A stretch of 64,000 nt of DNA from Testudinibacter aquarius (GCF_004342725.1 NZ_SMCP01000002.1:1-64000); one strand, 5' to 3'; numbered from the stretch's first letter, positions 8,026 to 19,790 are shown. Notes: generated by a model not told the origin, from the sequence alone. Program-made: numbers and translations.

Positions 8026-8718
8026 CTATTTTGCTTTTTGTGAAAAACGATAGCCAGCGCCACGCACCGTTTGAATATAGTGATCATAACCGTGTTTCTG
8101 CAAATTTTTGCGCAAACGGCGGATATAGACATCGACAGTGCGGTCTTCCACATAGATATCATCCCCCCAAACCCGATCCAGCAGTTTTTCTCTGGTATAG
8201 ACTTTCTCCGGGTGTTTCATAAAGAAATGCAACAACTTAAATTCAGTCGAACTCAACGCAATCTCTTTGCCTTTGCAAGTGACCCGATGGCTATTGTTGT
8301 CCAACATCAATCCGTCGATTTCCAACACCGTTTCGCCCTGCTCAAAGCCACTACGACGCAACACCGCTTTCAAGCGTGCCACCAGCTCTTTCGGCGAAAA
8401 CGGCTTGGTGACGTAATCGTCTGCACCAGCATTTAAACAAGCGATACAATCCGCCTCTTCGCTTTTGGCGGTCAACATCACCACCGGTACTTTGCTACAG
8501 CTGTCATGTTGCTTCAAATATTGCAAAAACTGCAAACCCGACTTACCCGGCAACATCCAGTCCAATACCACCAAGTGCGGTATCTGTTGCCCGACTTGGC
8601 GAATCGCACTGCGGTAGTCGCCCGCTTCCATCACTTCATAGCCTTGTTGCAGCAAAACTAAAGCCACCATTTCCCGAATCGCAACTTCATCTTCCACCAA
8701 TAGAATTCTGGTTGACAC
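8026..8718 (-). CDS. phoB: Phosphate regulon response regulator PhoB
   Basis: PhoB activates phosphate-starvation genes by binding pho boxes. The receiver domain holds the acidic pair DE near residue 10, the phospho-acceptor in VLDWMLPG near 53 and the conserved lysine in VTKPFSP. The C-terminal OmpR-type winged helix (about 130-230) contains [24 protein letters not shown] and the [11 protein letters not shown] recognition helix. GTG at 8718 is chosen because an AAGGAG site sits eight bases upstream and the protein then begins directly with the first receiver strand; an in-frame GTG at 8739 would have no such site. It forms an operon with phoR. Confidence 0.94.
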   Translation of the reverse strand: MSTRILLVEDEVAIREMVALVLLQQGYEVMEAGDYRSAIRQVGQQIPHLVVLDWMLPGKSGLQFLQYLKQHDSCSKVPVVMLTAKSEEADCIACLNAGADDYVTKPFSPKELVARLKAVLRRSGFEQGETVLEIDGLMLDNNSHRVTCKGKEIALSSTEFKLLHFFMKHPEKVYTREKLLDRVWGDDIYVEDRTVDVYIRRLRKNLQKHGYDHYIQTVRGAGYRFSQKAK

Positions 8719-8748
8719 TCCGTTTCTCCTTTTCACCACGTTATCCAG

Positions 8749-9102
8749 CTAACCCGACAGATATTCAGCCAGCTTACACCACAAACTGCGTTTTTGTGCA
8801 GCGCTTAATCTTTTAATTTTCGCTTCTAATCGACTGGCTTCCGCACGAGATAAGGCTTGATAAACCAAACGCATTTCCAGCGGCGGGTGCATTCGGGTAA
8901 ATTTAGCTCCCTTGCCTGCCAGATGCGCCTTAAACCGTTGTTCAGGCTGGTTGCTGATGCCGCAATAAAATGCCTGATTGCTACAATGCAGCAAATACAC
9001 GCTCCAGGGTTTTGCCGCTATCAAGTCAGTGTTGCCGAGTTCAATATTTTGGGCAAAGTGCGGTTTAATAAGCGGCAAACCCAATTCAGTTAAATACTTC
9101 AT
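8749..9102 (-). CDS. GIY-YIG nuclease-domain protein (YhbQ/UPF0213-like)
   Basis: This 117-residue protein carries a compact GIY-YIG domain, seen as YLLHCSN then FYCGISNQPEQRFKAH near residues 37-60 and an EAKIKRLSAAQK helix with the conserved glutamate. Family members are small single-domain nucleases of mostly unknown role, possibly in DNA repair. A 33-residue N-terminal extension precedes the domain. The ATG start is supported by an ATGA overlap with the stop codon of the LysR gene, which implies translational coupling. No function beyond the fold can be read. Confidence 0.8.
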   Translation of the reverse strand: MKYLTELGLPLIKPHFAQNIELGNTDLIAAKPWSVYLLHCSNQAFYCGISNQPEQRFKAHLAGKGAKFTRMHPPLEMRLVYQALSRAEASRLEAKIKRLSAAQKRSLWCKLAEYLSG

Positions 9103-10007
9103 ACCGCACTTTCACCACGCTGCAAACTATCCGCAAAATAGTGTTGCAGAATCTTTAAAGCCACTTCGGTTTTTGCCGACTGCACGCGATAAGACGTCAC
9201 CGCATAAATCGTCAACGCCGGCAACTGCCATTGCGGCAACACCACTTGCAACTGCCCTTGTGCCAGTGGTGTCGCCACCTCACCGTTCAGCTGCATAGAC
9301 AATCCCACGCCTGCTAATGTCAACTGATAAACTGCGGATATTTGATTACAATGCAGGCTGTCTGTAATCTCCAGCACATAGCTTTCACGCTCAAAGCGCA
9401 TTGGGATCCGCTTGATCGGCAAATAGTGCAGCCAATGTTGTACCAATAGCTGCTCAGGCCGCTGAATCGGCTCTCGTGCCGACAGATAATCCGGCGCCGC
9501 ACAAATCAGCCAGCGCCATTCCGCCAGCGGGCGCGCAATCAGATCCGGTGCCTGCAGCGCATATTCTCCGCCACGCAGCGCAATATCAATATTGCCCTGT
9601 TTCAAATCTACCAAACTGTCGGAAAAATGTAAAATCGGCTGAATTTCAGGATAATCCTGACGGAGTTTTTTTAATGCCTGTTGAAAAGCCGGCACCGATG
9701 CCATGCCGGACGGCAAAGCGATATTCAACTCACCAGCCGCTTCCACTTTCAAATTATCCAGCGCTTGCAAGGTATCGCCCAGCGCATATTGCAAACGTAA
9801 ACAATATTGCTGCAGCTCACGTCCGGCATCGGTCGGGGTCAAACGGCGGGTGCTGCGGTGCAGTAATTTCACTTTATGCCGTTGTTCTAACTTGGAAATA
9901 TGCTGACTGACCGCCGATGGCGTCATATTTAGCGCTTTGGCGGCTTCGTTCATGCTGCCATATTCCAACACTGCCGCCAGCACCAACAACGGTTTAATCT
10001 CTTGCAT
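9099..10007 (-). CDS. LysR-family transcriptional regulator
   Basis: This 302-residue regulator has a winged helix-turn-helix at residues 1-60 (GSMNEAAKALNMTPSAVSQHISKLE, shown in the usual LTTR spacing) and a periplasmic-binding-like effector domain from about 88 to 300. It diverges from an NAD(P)-binding oxidoreductase, with a 15-bp palindrome in the shared 143-bp promoter region, so that gene is its likely target. The effector is unknown; many related regulators next to flavin or quinone reductases respond to electrophiles. The stop overlaps the start of the GIY-YIG gene. Confidence 0.92.
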   Translation of the reverse strand: MQEIKPLLVLAAVLEYGSMNEAAKALNMTPSAVSQHISKLEQRHKVKLLHRSTRRLTPTDAGRELQQYCLRLQYALGDTLQALDNLKVEAAGELNIALPSGMASVPAFQQALKKLRQDYPEIQPILHFSDSLVDLKQGNIDIALRGGEYALQAPDLIARPLAEWRWLICAAPDYLSAREPIQRPEQLLVQHWLHYLPIKRIPMRFERESYVLEITDSLHCNQISAVYQLTLAGVGLSMQLNGEVATPLAQGQLQVVLPQWQLPALTIYAVTSYRVQSAKTEVALKILQHYFADSLQRGESAV

Positions 10008-10020
10008 CGCACATCCTTTA

Positions 10021-10035
10021 TTAAGTTTTACTTAA
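10021..10035. promoter_or_regulatory. Candidate LysR operator
   Basis: TTAAGT-TTT-ACTTAA is a perfect 6-bp dyad with a three-base centre and contains the T-N11-A pattern of LysR-type sites. It lies 14 bp before the regulator start, a position suited to autorepression and control of the divergent gene. Confidence 0.55.
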
Positions 10036-10150
10036 CAATATAAACAGTAAAACCGGGATTATCAAGCCTTCAACATCGATCTACACTAACCGCCATCAAC
10101 ACAAACCAACAGACCCTAAACTCTCATTTCACTTACAAAAGGAAAATAGT

Positions 10151-10810
10151 ATGAAAATTGCCGTGATTGGTGCAACCGGATTAGTCGGTAATGCAACCGT
10201 TTTAGAATTAGCCGCCCGTGGACATCAAGTCAGCGCTTTCGCACGCCACACCGATAAAGTAGCAACAGCAGATAATATTCAAGCGATTGCCGCCGATGTC
10301 AATGCTGATGATTTTGCTGAAAAATTGATCGGATTTGATGCTGTGGTCAGTGCGTTTAACCCAGGGTGGGACAATCCGAATCTGGCTGCCGATTTCAAAA
10401 AAGGGGCTAACAATATTGTTGAGGCCGCTAAACGCGCAAAAGTGCGGTATTTGTTGGTGATCGGTGGTGCAGGCAGCTTAAATATCGCACCGAACCTGCA
10501 ATTGGTTGACAGCCCAGACTTTCCGGCAGAGGTATATCCGGGCGCAAATGCTGCTCGCGAATTACTCAATGATTTAAAAGCACGTCGTGATCTCAACTGG
10601 GCATTTCTCTCACCGGCGGCTATGTTTGCGGTGAATCCGGTTCGTTTCGAACGCACAGGAAAATATCGCATCGGCAAAGATGACGTACTGCTTGATGCCC
10701 AAGGCACCCCGGCAGATATCAGCGTAGCCGATCTGGCCTGCGCCATCGCCGATAATGTGGAGCAGCAACGCCACCTACAACAACGTTTTACCGTGGCGGA
10801 GAGAGCATAA
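10151..10810 (+). CDS. NAD(P)-binding oxidoreductase (NmrA/YwnB-like)
   Basis: This 219-residue protein has a Rossmann fold opening with GATGLVGNATV at residues 7-17, followed by ARHTDK at the cofactor ribose site. It has a short extended-SDR body with VIGGAGSLNI and AELL-type helices, and it lacks the YxxxK pair of classical SDRs. Proteins of this type are NAD(P)H-dependent epimerase/dehydratase relatives, often annotated as flavin or quinone reductases. Divergence from the LysR gene suggests inducible expression. The substrate is unknown. An AAAAGGAAAAT ribosome site fits the start. Confidence 0.85.
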   Translation: MKIAVIGATGLVGNATVLELAARGHQVSAFARHTDKVATADNIQAIAADVNADDFAEKLIGFDAVVSAFNPGWDNPNLAADFKKGANNIVEAAKRAKVRYLLVIGGAGSLNIAPNLQLVDSPDFPAEVYPGANAARELLNDLKARRDLNWAFLSPAAMFAVNPVRFERTGKYRIGKDDVLLDAQGTPADISVADLACAIADNVEQQRHLQQRFTVAERA

Positions 10811-10826
10811 ATAGCAAGTGATAACT

Positions 10827-10856
10827 AAAAAGGGCAGAATATTCTCTGCCCTTTTC
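10827..10856. terminator. Bidirectional terminator between the oxidoreductase and gor
   Basis: AAAAAGGGCAGA pairs with TCTGCCCTTTT around a six-base loop, with A and T runs on both flanks. It can end both convergent transcripts. Confidence 0.85.
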
Positions 10857-10897
10857 GTTCTACGTTTAGTGCTTGATGTCTTAAGACTTAATCAGTC

Positions 10898-12253
10898 TTA
10901 ACGCATGGTCACAAACTCTTCCGAGCCGGTCGGGTGAATGGCGACGGTGTTGTCGAAGTCGGCTTTGGTTGCGCCCATTTTGATTGCCACTGCAAAGCCT
11001 TGGATCATTTCGTCCACGCCGAAGCCGATGCCGTGCAAACCAACAATTTTTTCATCCGGCCCGGCACAGACCAATTTCATACGGCACGGTTGGCGGTGTT
11101 GAGTCACGGCAGTGTACATCGCAGTAAACGAGGATTTATACACTTTCACGTTGGCTTCACCGTATTGTTCGATCGCTTGCGGTTCGGTCAAGCCAATTGT
11201 GCCGATTGGGGGGTGACTGAAGACCACCGTCGGGATCAAATTATAATTCAAATGTTCATTCGGTTTATGATTAAACAGGCGTTCCGACAAACGACGTCCT
11301 GCCGCCACCGCCACCGGCGTCAGTTCCACGGCGCCGGTGTTGTCACCGACCGCATAAATGCCTTTGACATTGGTATTCTGGAATTTATCTACCGGAATAT
11401 AGCCTTTGGCATTGGTCTCAACACCGGCCGCCGCTAAATTCAGGTTGTCGGTCGCCGGCTCGCGTCCGATTGCCCACACCAAGGTGTCCACGATTTGCTC
11501 GCGCCCATCTTCCAGTTTCACCGTTAAGCTGCCATCAGCATTTTTCACGATTTCTTGCGGAATCGCATAAGTATGCAGAGTTGGGCCTTCGCTGCTTAAT
11601 ACTTCTAACAAGGTTTCCACAATCAACGGATCAAAATTACGCAACGGGGCGTGTTGGCGCACAAACAGGTGAGTTTCCACCCCCAAGCTGTGCAACACGC
11701 CGGCCAATTCAATCGCAATATAACCGGCACCAACCACGGCAACCCGTTTTGGCAAGGCATTTAAAGCAAAGACACCGTCGGAATTGATGCCGTATTCTGC
11801 GCCTTTAATCTGCGGCATCGACGGACGACCACCCGTGGCAATCAGAATATGATCAGCACTAATCTGCTCACCGTTCACTTCCACCGTATTGTGATTGACG
11901 AATTTGGCAAAACCATGAATTACATCAACTTTATTGTTATTCAATCCGCGCTCATATGATTGGTGAATACGCTCGATATACGCTTGGCGGTTTGCCACCA
12001 AGGTGGAAAAATTAAAGCCGTTCAGCTTCACATCAAAACCGTAATCGGCGGCATATAAGTTAATCGCTTCGGCGATTTGCGCTCCGTGCCACATCACTTT
12101 TTTCGGCACACAGCCGACATTGACGCAGGTTCCACCCAAATATTTTGCTTCGATCAGCGCGCACTTTTTGCCATAACTGGCAGCACGGTTAATTGAGGCA
12201 ATGCCGCCACTGCCACCGCCGATGGCAATATAATCATAATGCTTGCTTGTCAT
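10898..12253 (-). CDS. gor: Glutathione-disulfide reductase
   Basis: This NADPH-dependent flavoenzyme regenerates reduced glutathione in the cytoplasm. It has the FAD motif GGGSGGIAS near residue 12, the redox-active pair in GGTCVNVGC near 42-47, the NADPH Rossmann motif [11 protein letters not shown] near 175, the second FAD motif YAVGD, and the C-terminal [10 protein letters not shown] with the catalytic histidine. The ATG at 12253 is preferred because AAGGA lies about ten bases before it; an upstream extension of 23 residues to 12322 has no homologous look. gor, rlmJ and prlC adjacency is shared with E. coli. Confidence 0.96.
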   Translation of the reverse strand: MTSKHYDYIAIGGGSGGIASINRAASYGKKCALIEAKYLGGTCVNVGCVPKKVMWHGAQIAEAINLYAADYGFDVKLNGFNFSTLVANRQAYIERIHQSYERGLNNNKVDVIHGFAKFVNHNTVEVNGEQISADHILIATGGRPSMPQIKGAEYGINSDGVFALNALPKRVAVVGAGYIAIELAGVLHSLGVETHLFVRQHAPLRNFDPLIVETLLEVLSSEGPTLHTYAIPQEIVKNADGSLTVKLEDGREQIVDTLVWAIGREPATDNLNLAAAGVETNAKGYIPVDKFQNTNVKGIYAVGDNTGAVELTPVAVAAGRRLSERLFNHKPNEHLNYNLIPTVVFSHPPIGTIGLTEPQAIEQYGEANVKVYKSSFTAMYTAVTQHRQPCRMKLVCAGPDEKIVGLHGIGFGVDEMIQGFAVAIKMGATKADFDNTVAIHPTGSEEFVTMR

Positions 12254-12406
12254 ACTCTCGTCCTTAACTGATTTATTTATAAAACTATGCCAATTCTGCC
12301 GAAAAAAGGGGCAAAAAGCCATTCAATAAAACTGATTATTTTAATTGTTGCCAGCAATCTACCTTTCCGTAACCGCACTTTGCCTCAATATTTGCACACT
12401 TGCTGC

Positions 12407-13249
12407 TTATTCCGGGGTGATCCACTCCACTTTCCATGAACCGGTATTTTCTGGGACAAGTGTTTTAACCAAATAAGGCAACACCGCTTGCATCTCAGCT
12501 TCCAACGTCCATGGTGGATTAATCACAATCATACCGCTGGCGGTCATGCCACGTTGATCCGAATCGGGGCGCAGCGCCAATTCGATCTGCAAAATTTTGC
12601 GAATGCCGGTTTGCTCTAAGCCACGCACAATCCGTTTAACATGCTGACGCAACACTACCGGATACCAAATCGCATACGTGCCGGTGGCAAAGCGTTTATA
12701 ACCTTCCTCAATCGCTTGCACCACTAAATCGTAATCCTCTTTTAACTCATAAGGCGGGTCGATCAGCACCAAGCCACGTCGCTCTTTTGGCGGTAATGCA
12801 GCTTTCAGTTGCTGATAGCCGTTATCACGTTTAGTCGTCACATTTTCATATTGTTTAAAATTATTGCGCAACAACGGGAAATCACTCGGGTGCAGTTCGG
12901 TAAACAGCGCCCGATCTTGCGCTCGCAGCAAGTTAGCGGCGATTAACGGCGAACCGGGATAGTGCTTCAACTGAGTACCATAATTCACTTTTTTCACCTG
13001 TGCCAGATAGTCGGCAACCTCTGGCGGCAGATCATCACGCTGCCAAAAACGGGCAACCCCTTCCTGATATTCTGCGGTTTTTTCCGCTTCATAAGTGTTC
13101 AAGCTATAACGCCCGACGCCAGCGTGGGTATCGAGATAAAAAAAGCCTTTCTCTTTTTGTTGCAGTGCACGAATAATCCGCAGTAATACAATGTGTTTCA
13201 ATACGTCGGCATGATTGCCGGCGTGAAAGCTGTGGCGATAGCTCAGCAT
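12407..13249 (-). CDS. rlmJ: 23S rRNA (adenine-2030-N6)-methyltransferase RlmJ
   Basis: RlmJ methylates A2030 of 23S rRNA using S-adenosylmethionine. The 280-residue protein starts with the family signature MLSYRHSFHAGNHADVLKH, has a methyl-donor loop near YLDTHAGVGRY and the catalytic DPPY motif near residue 163. Gene order prlC (divergent) / rlmJ / gor is as in E. coli, where the gene was called yhiR. Confidence 0.95.
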   Translation of the reverse strand: MLSYRHSFHAGNHADVLKHIVLLRIIRALQQKEKGFFYLDTHAGVGRYSLNTYEAEKTAEYQEGVARFWQRDDLPPEVADYLAQVKKVNYGTQLKHYPGSPLIAANLLRAQDRALFTELHPSDFPLLRNNFKQYENVTTKRDNGYQQLKAALPPKERRGLVLIDPPYELKEDYDLVVQAIEEGYKRFATGTYAIWYPVVLRQHVKRIVRGLEQTGIRKILQIELALRPDSDQRGMTASGMIVINPPWTLEAEMQAVLPYLVKTLVPENTGSWKVEWITPE

Positions 13250-13384
13250 AGTCCGTCCTTATTGATCATAAATTGGCAACAGTTTACCGCACTTTGCGTG
13301 CTTTTTCTTTATTCTTCGCTTGAATTCAGGTAAAACATACCGCACTTTAATTAAATAATTACACAAACAACAAAGAGAACAATA

Positions 13385-15424
13385 ATGACCAATCCTTTAT
13401 TAAATCAAAGCGGCTTACCGCACTTTTCTCAAATTCAGCCACAACACGTTGTGCCGGCGATTGAACAGTTGATCGCACAATCCCGTCAAACCGTCGAAAA
13501 CGTATTGCAGCAACCGCACTTTAACTGGGACAACTTGGTACAGCCATTAAGCGAAGCCGGCGATCGCCTGGGGCGTGCTTGGTCACCGGTCAGCCATTTG
13601 AACTCGGTGAAAAATAGCCCGGAACTGCGCGAAGCCTATCAAGCCTGTTTACCTTTGCTGTCAGAATACAGCACTTGGCTCGGACAGCATCAAGGGCTGT
13701 TTGCGGCGTATTCGCAACTGAAAAACAGCGCAGAATTCGCCACTTTATCCATCGCCCAACAAAAAGCCATTAACGACACCTTGCGTGATTTCGAACTTTC
13801 CGGGATTGCGTTAACCCCGGAACAACAACAGCGCTACGGCGAAATTATGGCACGGTTGTCGGAACTCAGCTCAGAGTTCAGCAATAATGTATTAGACGCC
13901 ACCATGGGCTGGGACAAACTAATTACTGATGTAACTGAGCTGCAAGGGTTGCCGGAATCGGCATTGCAAGCAGCGCAAGAATCAGCACAAAGCAAAGAAC
14001 TGGACGGCTACCTTTTCACGTTGGAATTTCCGAGTTATTTACCGGTGATGACCTACTGCGAAAACCGCACTTTGCGCGAAGAGATGTATCGCGCCTTCAA
14101 TACACGCGCTTCGGATCAAGGGCCAAATGCCGGTACTTGGGATAACAGCGCCTTAATCGACGAAATGCTACAACTGCGTTTTGAGTTGGCGCAATTGCTC
14201 GGTTTTGCGACTTATGCCGACTACTCGCTTGCCACCAAAATGGCAGAAAGCCCACAGCAAGTGTTGGATTTTCTGCAAAACCTCGCCTCCCGTGCCAAAC
14301 CGCAAGGAGAAAAAGAACTTGCCGAATTGCAAACCTACACCGCCAAAGAGTTCGGTATCAGCGAGCTAGAGCCCTGGGATATCACCTTCTACAGCGAAAA
14401 ACAGAAACAGCATCTATTTGCAATTAATGACGAAGAACTGAGGCCGTATTTCCCGGAAAACCGCGTACTGAACGGCTTATTTGAAGTGGTAAAACGCATT
14501 TTCGGTATCACGGCAAAAGAGCGGTTTGATGTGGATGTTTGGAATGACGAAGTGCGTTTTTTTGAGCTGTATGACAGCAGTAACCAACTGCGCGGCAGCT
14601 TCTATTTGGATCTGTACGCCCGCCCACACAAACGTAGCGGTGCATGGATGGACGCCTGCATCGGACGCAAACGCCTTGTTAACGGCGAAATCCAAAAACC
14701 AGTTGCCTATTTGGTCTGTAATTTCAATAAACCAATTGGCGACAAACCGGCGCTTTTTACCCACGACGAAGTCACCACGCTATTCCACGAATTCGGGCAC
14801 GGCATTCACCATATGCTGACCCTGATTGATGTCGGTGACGTATCTGGCATCAACGGCGTGCCATGGGACGCAGTCGAACTGCCAAGCCAATTTATGGAAA
14901 ACTGGTGTTGGGAAAAAGAAGCGTTGGATTTTATTTCCGGGCATTACCAAAGCGATGAACCGCTGCCGACGGAGAAATTGAATCAACTGCTGGCCGCCAA
15001 AAATTATCAGGCAGCGATGTTCGTCCTACGCCAGCTGGAGTTCAGTATTTTCGATTTCCGCTTGCACTACGAATATGACCCTAAACTTGGCGCGCGCGTG
15101 CTGGAAACCTTGCAACAAGTGAAGCAACAAGTATCATTGTTTAAAAGTATCGAGTGGGCTCGCTCCCCGCATTCGTTCGGCCATATTTTCGGTGGCGGTT
15201 ATTCTGCGGGTTACTACAGCTATTTATGGGCAGAAGTGTTGTCCGCCGATGCCTTCTCATTGTTTGAAGAACAAGGCATTTTCAATCCGCAAACCGGACA
15301 AGCCTTTTTGGATCACATTCTGACCCGTGGTGGCTCAGAAGAACCGATGGAACTGTTCAAACGTTTCCGTGGCCGTGAACCGCAGCTGGATGCGTTGTTA
15401 AGACATAAGGGAATTGCCGATTAG
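13385..15424 (+). CDS. prlC: Oligopeptidase A (M3 zinc metallopeptidase)
   Basis: This cytoplasmic endopeptidase degrades small peptides, including cleaved signal peptides. The 679-residue protein has a helical N-terminal half and the M3 zinc motif HEFGHGIHH near residue 468, with the third ligand glutamate in the following ENWCWE region, and GGYSAGYYSYLW near 608 for substrate binding. The length matches the E. coli enzyme (680). It diverges from rlmJ with a short shared promoter region. It ends in a GC-rich hairpin shared with the converging Fic gene. Confidence 0.96.
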   Translation: MTNPLLNQSGLPHFSQIQPQHVVPAIEQLIAQSRQTVENVLQQPHFNWDNLVQPLSEAGDRLGRAWSPVSHLNSVKNSPELREAYQACLPLLSEYSTWLGQHQGLFAAYSQLKNSAEFATLSIAQQKAINDTLRDFELSGIALTPEQQQRYGEIMARLSELSSEFSNNVLDATMGWDKLITDVTELQGLPESALQAAQESAQSKELDGYLFTLEFPSYLPVMTYCENRTLREEMYRAFNTRASDQGPNAGTWDNSALIDEMLQLRFELAQLLGFATYADYSLATKMAESPQQVLDFLQNLASRAKPQGEKELAELQTYTAKEFGISELEPWDITFYSEKQKQHLFAINDEELRPYFPENRVLNGLFEVVKRIFGITAKERFDVDVWNDEVRFFELYDSSNQLRGSFYLDLYARPHKRSGAWMDACIGRKRLVNGEIQKPVAYLVCNFNKPIGDKPALFTHDEVTTLFHEFGHGIHHMLTLIDVGDVSGINGVPWDAVELPSQFMENWCWEKEALDFISGHYQSDEPLPTEKLNQLLAAKNYQAAMFVLRQLEFSIFDFRLHYEYDPKLGARVLETLQQVKQQVSLFKSIEWARSPHSFGHIFGGGYSAGYYSYLWAEVLSADAFSLFEEQGIFNPQTGQAFLDHILTRGGSEEPMELFKRFRGREPQLDALLRHKGIAD

Positions 15425-15457
15425 ACCGCACTTGGGTAGTCGGATAATCAATTCATG

Positions 15458-15480
15458 AGAGGGGGGCTTCCCCTCTTTTA
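15458..15480 (+). terminator. Terminator after prlC
   Basis: AGAGGGG pairs with CCCCTCT around GGCTT and is followed by Ts. The T-run reaches the stop codon of the converging Fic gene. Confidence 0.75.
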
Positions 15481-17049
15481 TTGCTTTTTCGTTGATTGGG
15501 TTTTAAATGCATTTTTAATCGCATTTACAATCTCTTGCCAACGTTCGCCTTCGGTTAAAAACGGATATTCTTTGGCTAATTTATGACTTAATACGCCATC
15601 ATTATTTTGTACCGTACGAATAATTCGATCGATATAGTGATTAGGCATTTCGATAATTTCTTTTATCGCTTCTCGCGCTAAATCGTGGCTGCGCAAATAA
15701 TGAGACTCTTCTCGCATATAGACGATGGCACTTTTAACCAAATCAGCAAAATACGCAACATGTGGTGTTAAATTAGGATAACGCCAGATCGGCTCTGCAT
15801 TTGCACTGTTTTCCAACACTAAATTAGAAAAAATACCGTCCGGATATGCATTTTCATGGTGGGAAAACGTATATTTACCCGCCAAACTTTGCATCAGCGG
15901 CTTCGAAATTATTTCTAAAATTCGAGCATAAGCATTACGCTCACTACTATTTTCAGCAATAACCGCAGAAATCGGCAAGATAATCGGTTCATAGGTTGCC
16001 TTCTGCCGTCTAAGCAAGTCATTAAATAAAAAACGATGTACCCGCCCATTACCATCGGCTAATGGATGGATATAAATAAAAGCAAAAGCCAAAATCGCAC
16101 TCCGTAAAATTGGGGATTGCCCCTCCGTTTTTTGCCAAAATTGATACATCCCCGACAATTTATCAAAAAGTGTCGAATGAGGCGGTGCGATATAATGCAC
16201 AATCTCCTCAAAGTGGCGAGTTTGTCCAACAAAAACAGGCGATTGGCGAATACCCAATTGTTTAATAATCGTTTCCTTACCTAAAATTTCGGCTTGCAGC
16301 AGAGATAAATCGTAAGGCAACGGCATCACTCCGGTAAAACGCGCAATTACATCGGCAAAGCGTTGAATACGAGATGATTTATCAGTCTCGCCTTCAATTT
16401 TAAAACTGGATTTACTCTCTCCCAATGTTAGCCAGATCGCAGAGCGCAATAAATAATCGCCACCTAATTCAGCATCCAATTGATTCAACTTCTCTTTAAT
16501 ATTCAACTCTATCGCGTCTATAAAAGCGTTTGTTTTAATCAATATTGGACAAAAGTGGCGATTTCCGGCTAAATTATTATTAACTCTCCAACGACTGTTT
16601 TTTTCCACCTTTTCTGGTGAAGCCGATACCAGTAGCTCAGCATTCATCGCGTCGATATAATTTCCACCTAGATTTTCAGGCGGAATCAGATCTTGCTCAG
16701 TAAAAAATTCATACAAAAATGCGCTACGGCGTGCATATTGTCCTGTGGGTTCCCTATTAATCCAATCCTGAATGAGGGAATGATCAATTCGTTGAAAAAA
16801 ACGGGCAAGAAACTCGAAATGGGGGATTTCGTTTTTCAAATGAAATTGCAGATGCGCTAAAATTGTATGTAAAGGACGCTGCTGTTCTTGATATAACTCA
16901 ATACGTAAACCATTAGTGAGATCATTTTCTGTCGAACGCCGTCCCCCAATGCCACTCATTACAGGCAGCGGTTGGAACAATTCAATATTCAGATATTGAA
17001 GTAACCATAATCCACCGATAGGATCTTTTATCCGCTTATTCATTATCAT
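15478..17049 (-). CDS. Fic-domain protein, class II architecture (probable AMP-transferase)
   Basis: This 523-residue protein contains the Fic signature HPLADGNGRVHR at about 328-339, a minor variant of HPFxxGNGRxxR with the catalytic histidine retained. An N-terminal inhibitory motif SFKIEG (SxxxEG pattern) near residue 215 defines class II, in which the enzyme inhibits itself. Fic enzymes usually transfer AMP to target proteins; the target cannot be read. A helical N-terminal half and a wHTH-like C-terminal region (about 450-510) flank the core. The gene is visibly more AT-rich than its neighbours, has no clear partner gene and lies between prlC and yhhQ, so it may be acquired. MIMNKR could also start at the second methionine. 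Confidence 0.85.
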   Translation of the reverse strand: MIMNKRIKDPIGGLWLLQYLNIELFQPLPVMSGIGGRRSTENDLTNGLRIELYQEQQRPLHTILAHLQFHLKNEIPHFEFLARFFQRIDHSLIQDWINREPTGQYARRSAFLYEFFTEQDLIPPENLGGNYIDAMNAELLVSASPEKVEKNSRWRVNNNLAGNRHFCPILIKTNAFIDAIELNIKEKLNQLDAELGGDYLLRSAIWLTLGESKSSFKIEGETDKSSRIQRFADVIARFTGVMPLPYDLSLLQAEILGKETIIKQLGIRQSPVFVGQTRHFEEIVHYIAPPHSTLFDKLSGMYQFWQKTEGQSPILRSAILAFAFIYIHPLADGNGRVHRFLFNDLLRRQKATYEPIILPISAVIAENSSERNAYARILEIISKPLMQSLAGKYTFSHHENAYPDGIFSNLVLENSANAEPIWRYPNLTPHVAYFADLVKSAIVYMREESHYLRSHDLAREAIKEIIEMPNHYIDRIIRTVQNNDGVLSHKLAKEYPFLTEGERWQEIVNAIKNAFKTQSTKKQ

Positions 17050-17205
17050 CTCGCATAAAATAGTTTTCTATCATTTTATTTTGACAAAAATCGATTATTC
17101 TCGCAAGAAATGAATTATTTTAAACGGTAAGTGCATAAAATTAATTTTAATACACAATTCAATAATTGCTTACTGAACCACTTGGCTTACTTTCAAGAAA
17201 GACGG

Positions 17206-17901
17206 TTAATTAAAGTGCGGTTCACGCACATCAGCAAGTTGGCGTAGCTTTTTCAAAATAATATTCAGCACCACGCCGTAAGCCGGGACGAAGAATAGTA
17301 AGCCGACAAACATTTTGAACAGATAGTCCACCACACCAAGCGCAAACCAGTTTTCCGCCATAAACGGATCGCTGCTTTGGTAAAACGCAATCGCAAAAAA
17401 CATTAAGGTGTCGCAGGCACTGCCGAAAGTCATCGAGCAACTGGGCGCTATCCACCAGGTTTTTAATTGGCGTAAGCGATTGAAGACTAACACATCTAAT
17501 AACTGCCCGAACACATAAGCGGCAAAGCTGGCGATCGCAATCCGGAACACAAACAGATTAAACTCACCCAGTGCAGCTAGCCCTTGAAATTGCTGATCGA
17601 CAAATAGGGTGGACACCAGATAGCTGATGATCAACGCCGGAATCATCACCACAAAAATAATCTGGCGCGCTTCTTTGGCCCCAAATACCCGCACCGTGAG
17701 ATCGGTCGCCAAGAAAATAAATGGGAAGGTTAACGTGCCCCAAGTCGTATGAAAACTAAAATCACTGAACGGCAACCGCACTTCAAAGGCGTACTGCACC
17801 AAATAGTTGCTGGCGGTGATGATCAGAATATGGAAAAAACTCAAGATAATTAACGCATTGCGTTTTTGTTGCGTATTAAACAGCGCAGAAGTGGAAAACA
17901 T
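17206..17901 (-). CDS. yhhQ: Queuosine precursor transporter YhhQ (VUT family)
   Basis: YhhQ imports preQ0 and preQ1, precursors of the tRNA base queuosine. The 231-residue membrane protein has about six helices and the VUT/DUF165 hallmark FIFLATDLTVRVFGAKEAR near residue 62 and a FGSACDTLMFF-type segment near 160. ATG at 17901 is chosen because AAGG lies just upstream within a preQ1 riboswitch; an upstream in-frame start at 17943 would lie inside the riboswitch itself. It diverges from pyrG. Confidence 0.93.
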   Translation of the reverse strand: MFSTSALFNTQQKRNALIILSFFHILIITASNYLVQYAFEVRLPFSDFSFHTTWGTLTFPFIFLATDLTVRVFGAKEARQIIFVVMIPALIISYLVSTLFVDQQFQGLAALGEFNLFVFRIAIASFAAYVFGQLLDVLVFNRLRQLKTWWIAPSCSMTFGSACDTLMFFAIAFYQSSDPFMAENWFALGVVDYLFKMFVGLLFFVPAYGVVLNIILKKLRQLADVREPHFN

Positions 17902-17908
17902 ATTGCTA

Positions 17909-17944
17909 CCTTTTTGTTTGTGTTTGGGGGCGAGGGAACCCAAA
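17909..17944 (-). ncRNA. preQ1-I riboswitch upstream of yhhQ
   Basis: On the minus strand UUUGGG pairs with CCCAAA to form P1. The loop contains CCU, and an A-rich strand (CACAAACAAAAAGG) follows. The loop CCU can pair with the AGG of the ribosome site to form the H-type pseudoknot of preQ1-I aptamers, similar in layout to the Thermoanaerobacter example. Ligand binding should hide the ribosome site of yhhQ and reduce uptake when precursor is plentiful. Confidence 0.85.
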
Positions 17945-18081
17945 TATTGCGATTAAATCATAAAAGAGCGGTGATGATACGGATTTTTCTTTAAAACGCA
18001 AGCCTCACCACGATTTAAATATCACAATCAACAATTGAGTTCGACCGCACTTTGATATAGACTATTCTCCCGTCCTGATAA

Positions 18082-19761
<1,680 letters not shown>

Positions 19762-19790
19762 TTTATTTGTTAAAATAAAAAAATAATTCA

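Noticed and set aside
9700-9910. Plus-strand frames inside the LysR gene
   Set aside because: They are shadows of the well-supported LysR gene on the minus strand, without ribosome sites or family features.
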